Of a DNA stretch of 64,000 nt, positions 32,601 through 43,540 are shown piece after piece. Position 1 is the first letter of the stretch. The number at the start of each line of letters is the position of its first letter. A program made the translations under genes and the position numbers. Source of the DNA: Anodontia alba. Lineage: Eukaryota; Mollusca; Bivalvia; Lucinida; Lucinidae. The stretch spans positions 1,557,501-1,621,500 of the forward strand of contig OZ024835.1 of the NCBI GenBank assembly GCA_964016985.1, given 5' to 3'. The notes under the pieces are model-generated. The model worked only from the letters and a program-made list of their open reading frames with translations, was not told where the DNA came from and made no database searches.

Positions 32601-35600
32601 TATATTTTTGACGTATTTTCACCATATTGGTCTCCTGTAGCCCCATTACAAGGGAATGTGACGAGATCTACCCCCACCCAGGTTATACCCAGGGTTCCTA
32701 GGTACTAAATGCATATAATCATTTTAAGACAATAAGGGGCTGAAACAGTAAAACAAAAACTTGACTTAGCAAACCCTTGATTTTACGATATTTCTGGCGT
32801 ATTTTCAACATATTGGCCCCCCCTGTAGCCCCCATACTAGGGAATGTGACGGGATCTACCCCCACCCAGGATATAACCAGGGTTCCTAGGTACTAAATGC
32901 ATATAACCATTTTAAGAAAATAACGGGTTGGAACAGTGAAACAAAAAGTTGAAATTAGCAAACCCTCTTATTTTTTTTTTTTTTATATTTCTGGCGTATT
33001 TTCAACATATTGGCCCCCTGTAGCCCCCATACTAGGGAATGTGACGGAATCTACCCCAACAAAGGATGTACCCAGGGTACCTAGCTACTAAATGCACATA
33101 ATCATTTGAATGAAATAAGAGGTTGGAAAACCGAAAAAAATTACTTAAATTAGCGAACACATCATTTTTCTATATATTTGACGTATTTTCACCATATTGG
33201 TCTCCTGTAGCCCCATTACAACGCAATGTGATGAGACCTACCCCCACCCAGGATATACCACGGGTTCCTAGGTACTAAATGCATATACTAATTTTAAGAA
33301 AATAAGGGGTTGGAACAGTAAAACAAAAACTTGAAATTAGCAAACCCTTGATTTTTCGATATTTCTGGCGTATTTTCAACATATTGGCCCCCTGTAGCCC
33401 CCATACTAGGGAATGTGATGGAATCTACACCCACAAAGGATGTATCCGGGGTACCTAGGTACTAAAAGCACATAATGATTTGAATAAAATAAGAGGTTAG
33501 AAAACCGAAAAAAATTACTTAAATTAGCGAACACTTCATTTTCCTATATTTTTTATGTATTTTCACTATATTGGTCTCCTGTAGCCCCATTACAAGGCAA
33601 TGTGACGAGATCTACCCCCACCCAGGTTATACCCAGGATTCCTAGGTACTAAATGCATATAACCATTTTAAGAAAATAAGGGGATGAAACAGTAAAACAA
33701 AAACTTGAAATTAGCAAACCCTTGATTTTTCGATATTTCTGGCGTTTTTAAAACATATTGGCCCCCCTGTAGCCCCCATACTAGGGAATGTGACGGAATC
33801 TACCCCCACAAAGGATGTACCCAGGGTACATAGCTACTAAATGTATATACTCATTTGAATGAAATAAGAGGTTGGAAAACCGAAAAAAAAAAATTACTTA
33901 ATTTAGCGAACACTTCATTTTCCTATATTTTTGACGTATTTTCACCATATTGGTCTCCTGTAGCCCCATTACAAGGGAATGTGACGGGATCTACCCCCTA
34001 CCAGGATATACCCAGGGCTGCTAGGTACTAAATGCATATACTAATTTTAAGAAAATAAGGGGTTGGAACAGTAAAAAAAATTGAAATTAGCAAACCCTTG
34101 ATTATTCGATATTTCTGTCGTATTTTCAACATATAGGCCCCCTGTAGCCCCCATACTAGGGAATGTGACGGAATCTACCCCTACAAAGGATGTACTTAGG
34201 GTACCTAGCTACTAAATGCACATAATCATTTGGATGAAATAAGAGGTTGGAAAACCGAAAAAAAATTACTTAAATTAGCGAACATTTCATTTTCCTATAT
34301 TTTTTTACGTATTTTCACCATATTGGGTCTCCTGTAGCCCCATTACAAGTGAATGTGACGGGATCTACCCCCACCCAGGATATAACCAGGGTTCCTAGGT
34401 ACTAAATGCATATAACCATTTTAAGAAAATAAGGGGCTGGAACAGTAAAACAAAAACTTGAAATTAGCAAACCCTTGATTTTTCGATATTTCAGGCGTTT
34501 TTAAAACATATTGGCCCCCTGTAGCCCCCATACTAGGGAATGTGACGGAATCTACCCCCACAAAGGATGTACCCAGGGTACATAGCTACTAAATGCATAT
34601 ACTCATTTGAATGAAATAAGAGGCTGGAAAACCGAAAAAAAATTACTTAATTTAGCGAACACTTCATTTTCCTATATTTTTGACGTATTTTCACCATATT
34701 GGTCTCCTGTAGCCCCATTACAAGGGAATGTGACGGGATCTACCCCCTACCAGGATATACCCAGGGCTGCTAGGTACTAAATGCATATACTAATTTTAAG
34801 AAAATAAGGGGTTGGAACAGTAAAAAAAAAAACTTGAAATTAGCAAACCCTTGATTTTTCGATATTTCTGTCGTATTTTCAACATATAGGCCCCCTGTAG
34901 CCCCCATACTAGGGAATGTGACGGAATCTACCCCTACAAAGGATGTACTTAGGGTACCTCGCTACTAAATGCACATACTCATTTGAATGAAATAAGAGGT
35001 TGGAAAACCGAAAAAAAATTACTTAAATTAGCGAACATTTCATTTTCCTATATTTTTTACGTATTTTCACCATATTGGGTCTCCTGTAGCCCCATTACAA
35101 GGGAATGTGACGGGATCTACCCCCACCCAGGATATAACCAGGGTTCCTAGGTACTAAATGCATATAACCATTTTAAGAAAATAAGGGGCTGGAACAGTAA
35201 AACAAAAAGTTGAAATTACCAAACCCTTGACTTTTCGATATTTCTGGCGTATTTTCAACTGAACATATTGGCCCCCTGTAGCCCCCATACTAGGGAATGT
35301 GACGGAATCTACCCACACAAAGGATGTACCCAGGGTACCTAGCTACTAAATGCACATAATCATTTGAATGAAATAAGAGGCTGGAAAACCGAAAAAAATT
35401 ACTTAATTTAGCGAACACTTCATTTTCCTATATTTTTTGACGTATTTTCACCATATTGGTCTCCTGTAGCCCCATTTACAAGGAAATGTGACGGGATCTA
35501 CCCCCACCCAGGATATACCCATGGTTGCTAGGTACTAAATGCATATACTAATTTTAAGAAAATAAGGGGTTGGAACAGTAAAACAAAAACTTGAAATTAG

Positions 35601-36525
35601 CAAACCCTTGATTTTTCGATATTTCTGGCGTATTTTGAACATATTGGCCCCCTGTAGCCCCAATACTAGGGAATGTGACGGAATCTACACCCACAAAGGA
35701 TGTACCCAGGGTACCTAGCTACTAAATGCACATAATCATTTGTATGAAACAAGAGGTTAGAAAACCGAAAAAAATTACTTAAATTAGCGAACACTTCATT
35801 TTCCTATAGTTTTGATGTATTTTCACCATATTGGTCTCATGTAGCCCCATTACAAGGGAATGTGACGGGATCTACCCCCACACAGGTTATACCCAGGGCT
35901 CCTAGGTACTAAATGCATATAACCATTTTAAGAAAATAAGGGGTTGGAACAGTAAAATTAAAAGTTGAATTGAATTTAGCAAACCCTTGATTTTTCGGGT
36001 TCTAGCATATTTTCAACATATTGGCCCCCCTGTAGCCCCCATACTAGGGAATGTGACGGAATCTACCCCCACAAAGTTGTACCCAGGGTACCTAGCTACT
36101 AAATGCACATAATGATTTGAATGAAATAAGAGGTTGGAATACCAAAAAAAACCAACAAAAAACTTAAATTAGCGAGCACTTCATTTTCCTATTTTTTTGA
36201 TGTATTACACCATATTGGTCTCCTGTAGCCCCCATACATGGGAATGTGATGGAAATTCCATCCATCTATGATGTACCCAGGATACCTAGCTACCAAATGC
36301 ACATAATAATTCTAAGATAATAAGAGATAGGAACACCGTAAAAAAATTATTGAAATTAGACAATCCTGATTTTCGATATTTTTACCTATTTTCAATATAT
36401 TGGCCCTTGTATACAAAATCACTTCCCTATTTCTTTGCAGCTGGTACATCTACTTACATACTTGAAAGTCATAATTATGAGAAAATAAGAGGCTGGATAT
36501 CTGAGAAAAAATATTTAAAATTCAA
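20690..36525. repeat. Tandem satellite, about 186-bp monomer, inside acyl-CoA oxidase intron 1
   Basis: About 85 monomers in one orientation. Landmarks in order: GATGTACCCAGGGTACCTAG, CTACTAAATGCACATAATCA, TTTTAAGAAAATAAGAGGTT, GGAACACCGAAAA, a TGAAATTAGCAAACCCTTGA stretch, TATTTTCAACATATTGG, a variable C run, TGTAGCCCCCATAC and AGGGAATGTGACGGAATCTA. Monomers in the left half are individually diverged and carry C homopolymers of up to about 20 in the CCCC-TGTAG segment. From about 28500 on they alternate between two types (CATTTTAAG / AGGGGTTGGAAC and CATTTGAATG / GTTGGAAAACCG). Short open frames here are by-products and are not called. The array makes up most of a 21.3-kb intron. Confidence 0.97.
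28561..31640. repeat. Higher-order satellite block, 1119-bp period (six monomers)
   Basis: The landmark ACCCACACAAAGGATG occurs at 28561, 29680 and 30799, exactly 1119 bp apart each time. The first two 1119-bp blocks looked identical wherever I compared lines; the third carries a few substitutions (for example CACCAAGG for CACCCAGG near 31000) and diverges after about 31610. This is a recent block amplification. Confidence 0.9.
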
Positions 36526-36572
36526 CATGTGCTACAATAGATACAGTGATCTACAGCATATTCTGTTTCAAT

Positions 36573-36745
36573 GTCCGCTAGCTCAGCCGGGAACGCGTTC
36601 GACTGGCAATCAGGAGGTCTGGTGTTCGATCCTCCAGTCCGGCAGCATTCTTTAGTTGAGATTATGAAATATTTTCTACGATCATTCCCTCCATTCTGCT
36701 GATTGACGAAGGACAGTTGTCAGGTACTGGCAAGGAATATGCACT
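36573..36745 (+). mobile_element. tRNA-derived SINE with a divergent head
   Basis: GTCCGCTAGCTCAGCCGGGA (A-box) and GGTGTTCGATCCTCC (B-box) form a tRNA-like head. The body (GAAATATTTTCTACGATCAT, GACGAAGGACAGTTGTCAGG, ACTGGCAAGGAATATGCAC) matches the SINEs at 58663 and 60357. The anticodon stem does not pair well, so this is not a tRNA gene. Confidence 0.78.
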
Positions 36746-37180
36746 GAGAAGGTTAGCCGCTTTAAGGAAAGGTTTCGTGAACTTAACTGACCGTCCTGAC
36801 ATGACCATGTCTGTTTACCATGCAGTTGCAGTTATGCAAGAAATCAATCAAAGAAACAAACATTACAAGTACAACACAACAAAATCAGTTTTATATATGT
36901 CACACTGTGACAATTTCAGCCCAATAAATAAAAGCAGTCTCGAAAAATCTCTGAGCGAAAAATATGTGCATATACCAGGATGACAGAAAATGAGGCCTTT
37001 CACACAGAAATCCAGAAAACTCGGGTCATTCATATACTTTTTGTTGAAAAAAGGGGGCCAATCATATACCTGGCAGAGCTAAAAAAGGAGTGGAGGGGGG
37101 GGGGGGGAGGTGCGGCATTCGGCACGCACATTCGTATTATGCCGTATATAGGAAGTAACCGCACACCCCTACCCCACAAC
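36745..37180. other. Spacer without a supported gene
   Basis: Contains a 13-G run at about 37096 and a short frame (36717-36983) starting in the SINE body. Nothing links it to a known protein. Confidence 0.5.
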
Positions 37181-38820
37181 ACGAGCCTGGGCCCCATATA
37201 ATAAAATGTGATGCCAACCACACCAGTTCTTTATTTAGTCATGGGAACTGGCTAGCTGATAAGCACAATCAAAACAGAAAAAGAAGAGGATGAAAGGTGG
37301 AAAAAAATTAATAATACATCGAACATACAGTACTTTGTCGCATTAGATACATGTAAGAACATAGTCTACCCTCCTGGGCCCCAAATAAGGGAATGTCATG
37401 CCAACCACTCCTGTTCTATATTTAGCCAACGGATCTGGTTAGCTCATAAGCATAGTGAAAACCATAAAATAAGATAAATGTTGGAAAAAAAACTAACCAA
37501 ATATCGAATATACGGATTTCCCCTCCCCTCCTCCCCACCCCCCACCCCCCCTCCCCCTCCCATTTCATACGTGCAACAACATATTTTCCCCTTCTGTGTC
37601 CTTTACAAGGGAATGTCACACCAAACACTCCTAATTCGTATTTAGCCTTGGTGTCTGGGTAGCTGATAAGCACATTTGAAACAAAAAAAAAACAAAAAAC
37701 AAAAAAAAAAAAAAAACAAAAAAAAACATTTCCCCATTCTGGGTCCCTTATATGAGAAGGTGACTCCAGCCACTCCTAATTTGCATTTAGCCAAGGGATC
37801 TCTCTAGCTGTTTAGCATAGCTGAAACAAACTAGAAATGTGTCCACAGTACACGGATGCCCCCGCTATGGGCTACCTGGCTGTAAAACTGCAAAATTCTA
37901 CCTGGTACAAATGCCTTAACCTGTCTCTAAGTGCTTTTGCCTGGGGTCGAACCCACGCCATGCAAGCTCTGACCAATGCGGAGACGGCGCCTAGCACTGC
38001 AGCGTCCAACGTCTTTACCAATTGCGCTACCGAGACAACCCCAAAAAAGGTTGCAAAGCGCTTATAACCTAAGTCTAACAGGATCATATACGTATGTACA
38101 CACATTCGTACAGACGGGCGTACATTCGTACGCACGTAACCACGTACGAACGTAAGGAAAACCGAAAAACTATATGCCCCCGGCATCATCCGATGCGGGG
38201 GCAAAAAAAAAAAAAAAAAAAAAGAAGTCAAATGTTGGGGAAAACTTGGAATATACGGAATTTAGTCGCATTTAATACGTTTAACAACATTTTCCCATTA
38301 ATGGCCCCTTATAAAGGAATGTGACGCCAACCACTCCTAATCTGTATTAACTACGGGATCTAACTAGCTGATAAGCATAGCAGAAACAAAAAAGAAAAAG
38401 TTCAAAGAGGTCGAATGTTGGGAAAAAGAATGGAATATACGGCATTTCGTACCATTTGATGCGTGAAACAACATTTTCTCATTCTGGGCCCCTAATAAGG
38501 GAATGTGACGCCAACCTAATTTCAGTATTTTATCTTCGGATCTGAATATAGCTGATAAACATGGCTGAAACAAAAAATAATACGTCGAATGCTGGGGAAT
38601 CAAATCAGGAATATATACGGAATTTCGTCGCATTTGATACGTAAACAACATATCTGTTACATGTAACAACATATTTCCCCTCATCGGTCCCGTATAAGGG
38701 AATGTGACGCCTACCACTCCTGTTCCGTATTTAGCCACTGGATCTGGCTACCTGATAAGCAGTGAAAACAGAAAAAGAAGAGGCTGAATGTTGTAAAAAA
38801 ATAAAATATAACAAAATATC
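37180..38820. repeat. Sister satellite, about 180-200 bp period
   Basis: Units contain GGGAATGTGACGCCAACCAC, TCCTAAT.TGTATTTAGCC, GGATCTGGCTAGCTGATAAG, a GTCGAATGTTGGG(A)n stretch, GAATATACGGAATTTCGTCG and TTTGATACGT.AACAACATAT. GGAATGTGACG and the C-rich GGGCCCC segment are in the same order and at a similar spacing as in the 186-bp satellite, so the two are probably old relatives. Interrupted by the SINE-like element at 37845-38223. Confidence 0.8.
37845..38223 (-). mobile_element. SINE-like element with a tRNA-like head containing a long insert
   Basis: On the minus strand, GTCTCGGTAGCGCAATTGGT (A-box type) and GGGTTCGACCCCAGG (B-box type) are separated by about 70 nt, longer than in a tRNA, and the ends GTTGTCTC / GAGACAGG can pair. 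At the edges are TGCCCCCG copies; at the right, TGCCCCCGGCATCATCCGAT continues to GCGGGGGCA and a run of about 20 A. The element type is uncertain. Confidence 0.55.
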
Positions 38821-39440
38821 GACTACACACACATCTTTGCACAGATCCATTGATTCATTTACATTAATATTCGGTTAAATTACATTAATTGCATTCCCCT
38901 AGTGTAAGATTTACACATGAAAAATAAAACTCGCTTTTCTTAACGCAATTAATGTTGTATTTTGCTATTTATTGGTGCTAAGCAGCTGCGAACAATAATT
39001 TGGCCGAAAACGTCCATCGCGATTCAGTTACGACGTTTACAAGGGAAGTAATTACTGTTCGCTAGGTCAGAAAGGTTACTGTATGCTGTCTTGATTTCAG
39101 TGTAGACTGTCAAGATGTAGAACTTTGACAGATCATCAAGGTTGGTAGATGCTTTTTAAATCTTGAGTTGTGAACTTTAGTCAGGGGAATAACATCGGGA
39201 TATGATAAATTTAGGCCATTTTAGGGTTCATCGTGAATAACAACCCCACTCGGCCACTGCTAAGGAAATCGCATGCGACCATGTGCAGTCAAGGTAGAAA
39301 GAAAGAGGTATCACTGTTGCGGATTTTCTGCCAGACATAGCAGTCAACTTCGTTCCAAATAATAACCCCACCACAATCAGCAGCTGACGTGCTAGAATAT
39401 GACCCCAATCAAAATGATGAATTAGAAGATCCTTGGAGAC
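38820..39440. other. Intron 1 sequence near exon 1, no feature seen
   Basis: AT-rich unique-looking DNA between the sister satellite and the exon 1 donor. No repeat unit, coding motif or RNA gene recognised. Confidence 0.5.
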
Positions 39441-39444
39441 TTAC

Positions 39445-39559
39445 GTAAGTATCGCCTTCGCCTGACATTTGTTTTGCCTCCATAGATGACCTCCGTCAGT
39501 TTCTCTGGATCGAATGTGGCATTATTCCGTTCCTTAGCCAAGTCTGCATTCACTGCCAT
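39445..39559 (-). CDS. ACOX1: Acyl-CoA oxidase (ACOX1-like), exon 1 with start codon
   Basis: The minus strand opens with ATGGCAGTGAATGCAGACTT (start at 39559) and ends CGATACTTAC / GTAAGT, 115 nt, leaving one base for exon 2. The peptide is MAVNADLAKERNNATFDPEK followed by LTEVIYGGKTNVRRRRYL. Acyl-CoA oxidases begin with the same pattern: a short M..DL..ER..A.F....LT..I.GG....RRRR block. The frame is open further upstream, but this Met aligns with the family N-terminus and has A at -3 relative context (TCATCATGG), so it is chosen. The reaction of the family is FAD-dependent desaturation of acyl-CoA to trans-2-enoyl-CoA with H2O2 release in peroxisomes. The exons present give about 222 of an expected 660 or so residues. 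Confidence 0.9.
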
Positions 39560-39679
39560 GATGCTGAAGTACCGGCTGACAAGTGAAGTATGGAGCGCTC
39601 GATTAATTGCGGTGTTATCTACCGGAACATGTGCCACGGCACGTTCGCCGCAGAGATAAAAAAAAAAAAATAACACTAG

Positions 39680-39945
39680 CACTCTGGGTAAAATTTTCAG
39701 CAGACGACATATTGAAATATTTTTCTTATTTTTCACAGAAAACAAATTTTGACATTTCATGCAATTGTCTCTAGTGTGAGATAACAAACAGATTAATTAC
39801 CTTAGCAGTTTCCAATGGAGATAATTTTCGTGAAATGTCAAATCCTGATATCTGGAATAATATTAATAGATCTATCTAATTAAAAAAATATCATCAATTT
39901 GTCGTCTGCTGAATTACTTGGCCATGACAGTGGTAAATTTTATCT
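39680..39945. mobile_element. Degenerate MITE in the acyl-CoA oxidase upstream region
   Basis: Left part CACTCTGGGTAAAATTTTCA, GCAGACGACA and right part TTTGTCGTCTGCTGAATTAC, GACAGTGGTAAA are inverses. Inside are ACAGAAAACAAATTTTGACA and ATTTCATGCAATTGTCTC. The same modules occur at 53040-53235 and 54655-54870. It starts about 120 nt upstream of the start codon, so it would lie in the 5' UTR or promoter. Confidence 0.7.
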
Positions 39946-40442
39946 ACCCACTATTTCCACGATATTTTTTTTTTAATTACAATGATAGCAATGATAAAGC
40001 ATAAAAAAGCTGTGTTTCCACTAATGTATGCTGAAAAAAAAATTGGTCGGTAGATATGAGAAACTGTTTCTTATTTTTCTATTTTTTCTCCAGAAAAGGA
40101 CAGGGTCGGGCCTGTAATTTTATGAAAATAAGGTATTTTGTTGAGGGTCGGTGCTTTACTTTTTTATTTTGCATTTTTACTTACAAAAAGTAGCAGAGTC
40201 GGGTGTTTGAAACAGGGTCGGTCGGATTAGTGGAAACACAGCTATTTTTTTTAGGCCTAACTGACAGTCAAACGAAATTTAATTAAGTACAAGTTGCGCG
40301 CTCTGCAGCTGTATAGGACAGGTAGGTTTAATCGAGCAGAGCAAACGTAGGCTACAGACCACCAAATTTTGAGGCCCTCTTGTGGGGTATTTTATTTCCC
40401 GGGTTTATTTGTGTGCTGGTTGTGTTTTAATTGCGGATATTG

Positions 40443-40474
<32 letters not shown>

Positions 40475-40571
40475 GATAAGTCTGCGCATAGGTACAGTAT
40501 GAGTAGGGCTTTCGCTGTCTGCTCCTGATGAGCCAGTGCTGCAAGCCTAGCATACACCACTTTAACAACCA
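39946..40571. other. Non-coding upstream DNA with a poly(A) run
   Basis: Contains an A run at about 40443-40471 and no recognisable gene. Confidence 0.5.
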
Positions 40572-40833
40572 GGACCCAGTTGTTCAAAACAAACGATGTC
40601 GATAGTTAACGTATCATTAAACTTTGATCACTAAATGTGGCATATAAACTAATATTTTTGCTGAAAAAATGTAAGTAACTTTTGCATTTGCATAAGCTAC
40701 TCACATTTTGTTTTTTCAGCAAAAAATACTTGGGAATTAGATATTGTAGGCCACAAGTTACTAGAACAGTAAACATTTTGACCGCTAACGAGCTCGTTAA
40801 CTGTTAAGCTAACGATGCTTTGAACTGGCCCAG
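40572..40833. mobile_element. MITE with CCCAGTTGTTCAAA ends, second copy
   Basis: Ends match 6896-7139 (ACCCAGTTGTTCAAAAC; AACGATGCTTTGAACTGGCC), with the TTTTTGCTGAAAAAATGTAA / ACATTTTGTTTTTTCAGC hairpin inside and GAGCTCGTTAAC near the right end. Confidence 0.85.
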
Positions 40834-41388
40834 ATTCTTTTAGCAAGTTCATTTTATTAATTATCAGTTATTATTATTTCTCAATGGAATGGTGAAAACT
40901 GTGCCATTGCTCGCGTTCTGACACATTTTTTTCTTCTTCCATGATAGTCTGTCAGGTAGCTCAGGCTGCGTAGGAATGTTTTCTGCATCACGAAAACATG
41001 CCTATATAATTTTGAATTACAGTCAAAACGGCCCCAAGTCAGAACGGCCCCAAGTCAGAACGGCCCCCATTTGGTCAAAACGGCCTCATAAATTGGTCAA
41101 AACGGCCCCACATCCCAAAAATCAACGGCCTCAAGTCAAAACGGTCCTTTTTTTGTAAAAGCATAGACAAACAGACGGACAACTTAGTGTTTAGGAGTAG
41201 GAAATACTTGTAATGGCAAAATTATGTATATACTTGTAAACAACAATGAAACAGGTGAGTATTATGTTATATAAGCAATGAAATGTAATAAAATAAATGA
41301 TACTGAAAACAGAGTTTGTGTTTTGTTTTCTTTTGTTATAAAAAACAGTTAATTGCAAATATTTACCATTTGATTATTATTATATACT

Positions 41389-42378
41389 CATATCATATCA
41401 TATCATAATCGGATTTTTGATTAACATACAGGGGCAACATCCACATCAGTGGGCCCCCTTCCAGATGGCTGGCTTGCTGCACTCATGGCAGATCTCACAC
41501 CAGATCTCCAGGTACGTCTATCATGAGGGTTGATAGCCGAGAGCTTCCACTCTCTGCAATCCCTCCCTGTCAGCTGCTTCCATGTCATCTTGGGCCTCCC
41601 AGGCCCACGCTTTCCATCGACCTGTATGTCAAAGGCTGTCTTGACTGCACCACTGGAGCGTTCCACATGTCCATACCATCGGAGTCTTCTCTCCTTCAGA
41701 ATGAGGTCCAGATCCTCAATGCCAAGTCGCACAAGTAGCTCATTGGTTCTGATGGTGACAGTTTCTTGCGGCCTGACATTGCAGATCTGTCTGAGCATTG
41801 CCCTGTCATTTCGCTGCAGACGCTGCGGGTTTGGCTTTGTCTAAGTCTCGCTGGCATGGAGCATAGCGCTCCGCACACAAGAGCTGTACACACGGCCACG
41901 TGTTTTGAAAGAGAGGTGGTGTGAAGAGAGAACTGGTAGCAGATCCTTGAACTTCTTCCAGGCGGTTTTCACACGTGTTGTGGTTGAAAGTTCACAGCCA
42001 CCTGCTGCTGAGAGCATGTCTCCTAGGTAGCAAAAGGAAGCTACCACCTCAAGCTTGTCAGGTCCGACCTGGACCTCCTTCTGTGGTCTGCCATCCAAGG
42101 GGCATGCAGTTCCCTGGCACCGCGTACATCTGTTGTCAGGTTTTTTTTTTTTTTCAAGCGCCTTTGTCATTTCGTGGAGCGCTGTGGTGCAGTGGTAAAG
42201 CGTCGGACTCGAGATCGAGAGGTACCGGGTTCGATCCCCACTAACTGCAAGTGTTGTTTCCTTGAGCAAGAGACTTTATCCACATTGCTTAGTACTGGTT
42301 TCTACCCAGGAAAAAAGAGGGCCACATGGAAGATTAGTACTAGATTACTAAATGTATTACCCTCTATAAATAAAGTCG

Positions 42379-42411
<33 letters not shown>

Positions 42412-42899
42412 TCCTGACCAGTACCTAGTGTCCTTGCCCTTGATTGTGCGACAGTTGCCACCACGGCACCTGGTCTCCTGAATGCAGCAGACATCCACTT
42501 TCCTGCGGGATAGTGTTTCCACTACCTCGCAAACTCTTCCTCTCAGGGTGTTCACACTGAGTGTTCCCACCCTGAATTTCCTCAGGTGCTTGCTTGATTC
42601 GCTACAATGGCCCGACCCTGCCTCCCACACCTGACAGGAGGCCTAGCCGGAGACGTTACCAACAGAACTTTGCTGTCTGTTGGCATCGCCCAGCTGTGTA
42701 CCTATTCTTCTGCTTTCCATATAAGATTTTGGAACAACTGTTTTTACGGGATCGCCTGTCCTAGCTGACATCCCAATTCAGTTCTTTTACGGCATCTGAG
42801 CATGCACGCCGTTCCCGCACTCGGGCGGTGTGCTTTGCCGTTGTCCTTATAAAGAAAGGATCGTCCACCAAACCACAATAGCTAGAATACCAAGCCATC
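41389..42899 (-). mobile_element. RTE-like retrotransposon, internally deleted copy
   Basis: Minus-strand relative of 13118-16535: the 5' end and start of the endonuclease (RVGTLSVNTLRGRVCEVVET near 42580-42500) are joined to the post-RT part (from GCGCTTGAAAAA, 42160) and the C-terminus (RGPGRPKMTWKQLT; tail of TGATA repeats at 41389-41410). Compared with the first copy, the segment equivalent to about 13619-15765 is missing, with GC shared at the junction. RWYGHVER is intact here, unlike in copy 1. Confidence 0.9.
42174..42412 (+). mobile_element. tRNA-derived SINE with (ATT)n tail, inserted in the retrotransposon
   Basis: GTGGTGCAGTGGTAAAGCG (A-box) and ACCGGGTTCGATCCCCACTA (B-box) are followed by a body of about 150 bp and a tail of about ten ATT units. 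ATTTC at 42169-42173 and 42409-42413 flanks it as a likely target duplication within the element's endonuclease region. A different family from the SINEs at 56-63 kb. Confidence 0.88.
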
Positions 42900-43540
42900 G
42901 GTCTGTAAATGATTGCTGCCTAGCTCTGCCACCCAGGTTGTGGCAGCCTAGTAACCCTGAAGGTGGGGAGGCAACTGTGATATAGGGCAGCCTCACATTC
43001 CCACACTCATGTTGAGTGTCACAGCTTGATACAGTTTTACGTCATACCCAGGACTATACTATAACAATAATCACAGAAGTGTGAAACAAGACCAAATTGA
43101 AGATATTTTCAAACTCCCTTGTTATTACTAAGCTTTCTTTTCTTTTTAACGTGAAATAACCAATATCTATATTTTTAATTAGTGACATTTGCTTAGCCAT
43201 CATATATCATAATCAAGTCTGGATACTGGAATACTCGCATACTGCAACTATATAGTGTTAAACAAAAACGGAATCTTGTTATCTATATTACTTAAATTAT
43301 TTATTTTACTGCAATTTGAATAGTGAATAATAAAATGTGAATTGTGCATTTTTTTTATTTGCCTTAACAGCTATTATGAATCAATCCGCGTCAGAAAGGA
43401 TCAGCGCCCAAAAATGACCCCATTTTCGACTATTTTCCCTACAAAAAAAAGTTAATATAGACAAGATATATTCAGTTGAAATTGATTAGCGCTGAAAAAT
43501 GCATTTACATACATTATTCTTTACTAAAATCCTAGGTCGA
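42900..43540. other. Interior of the TIR transposon, no coding seen
   Basis: AT-rich sequence between the retrotransposon 5' end and the right terminal repeats. No transposase motif was recognised. Confidence 0.5.

Noticed and set aside
20690..36525. Many 60-100 codon open frames within the satellite
   Set aside because: They lie in tandem monomers in all frames and orientations, change with each monomer and carry no domain.
36573..36645. Possible tRNA gene (GGC-type anticodon loop)
   Set aside because: The A and B boxes are good, but the anticodon stem pairs poorly and the downstream sequence is the SINE body found elsewhere.
38094..38324. Short plus-strand frame with Lys run
   Set aside because: It crosses a SINE-like element and a poly(A) tract; no coding evidence.
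42174..42250. Possible tRNA gene on the plus strand
   Set aside because: Followed by a SINE body and ATT tail with a target duplication; a SINE promoter, not a tRNA.
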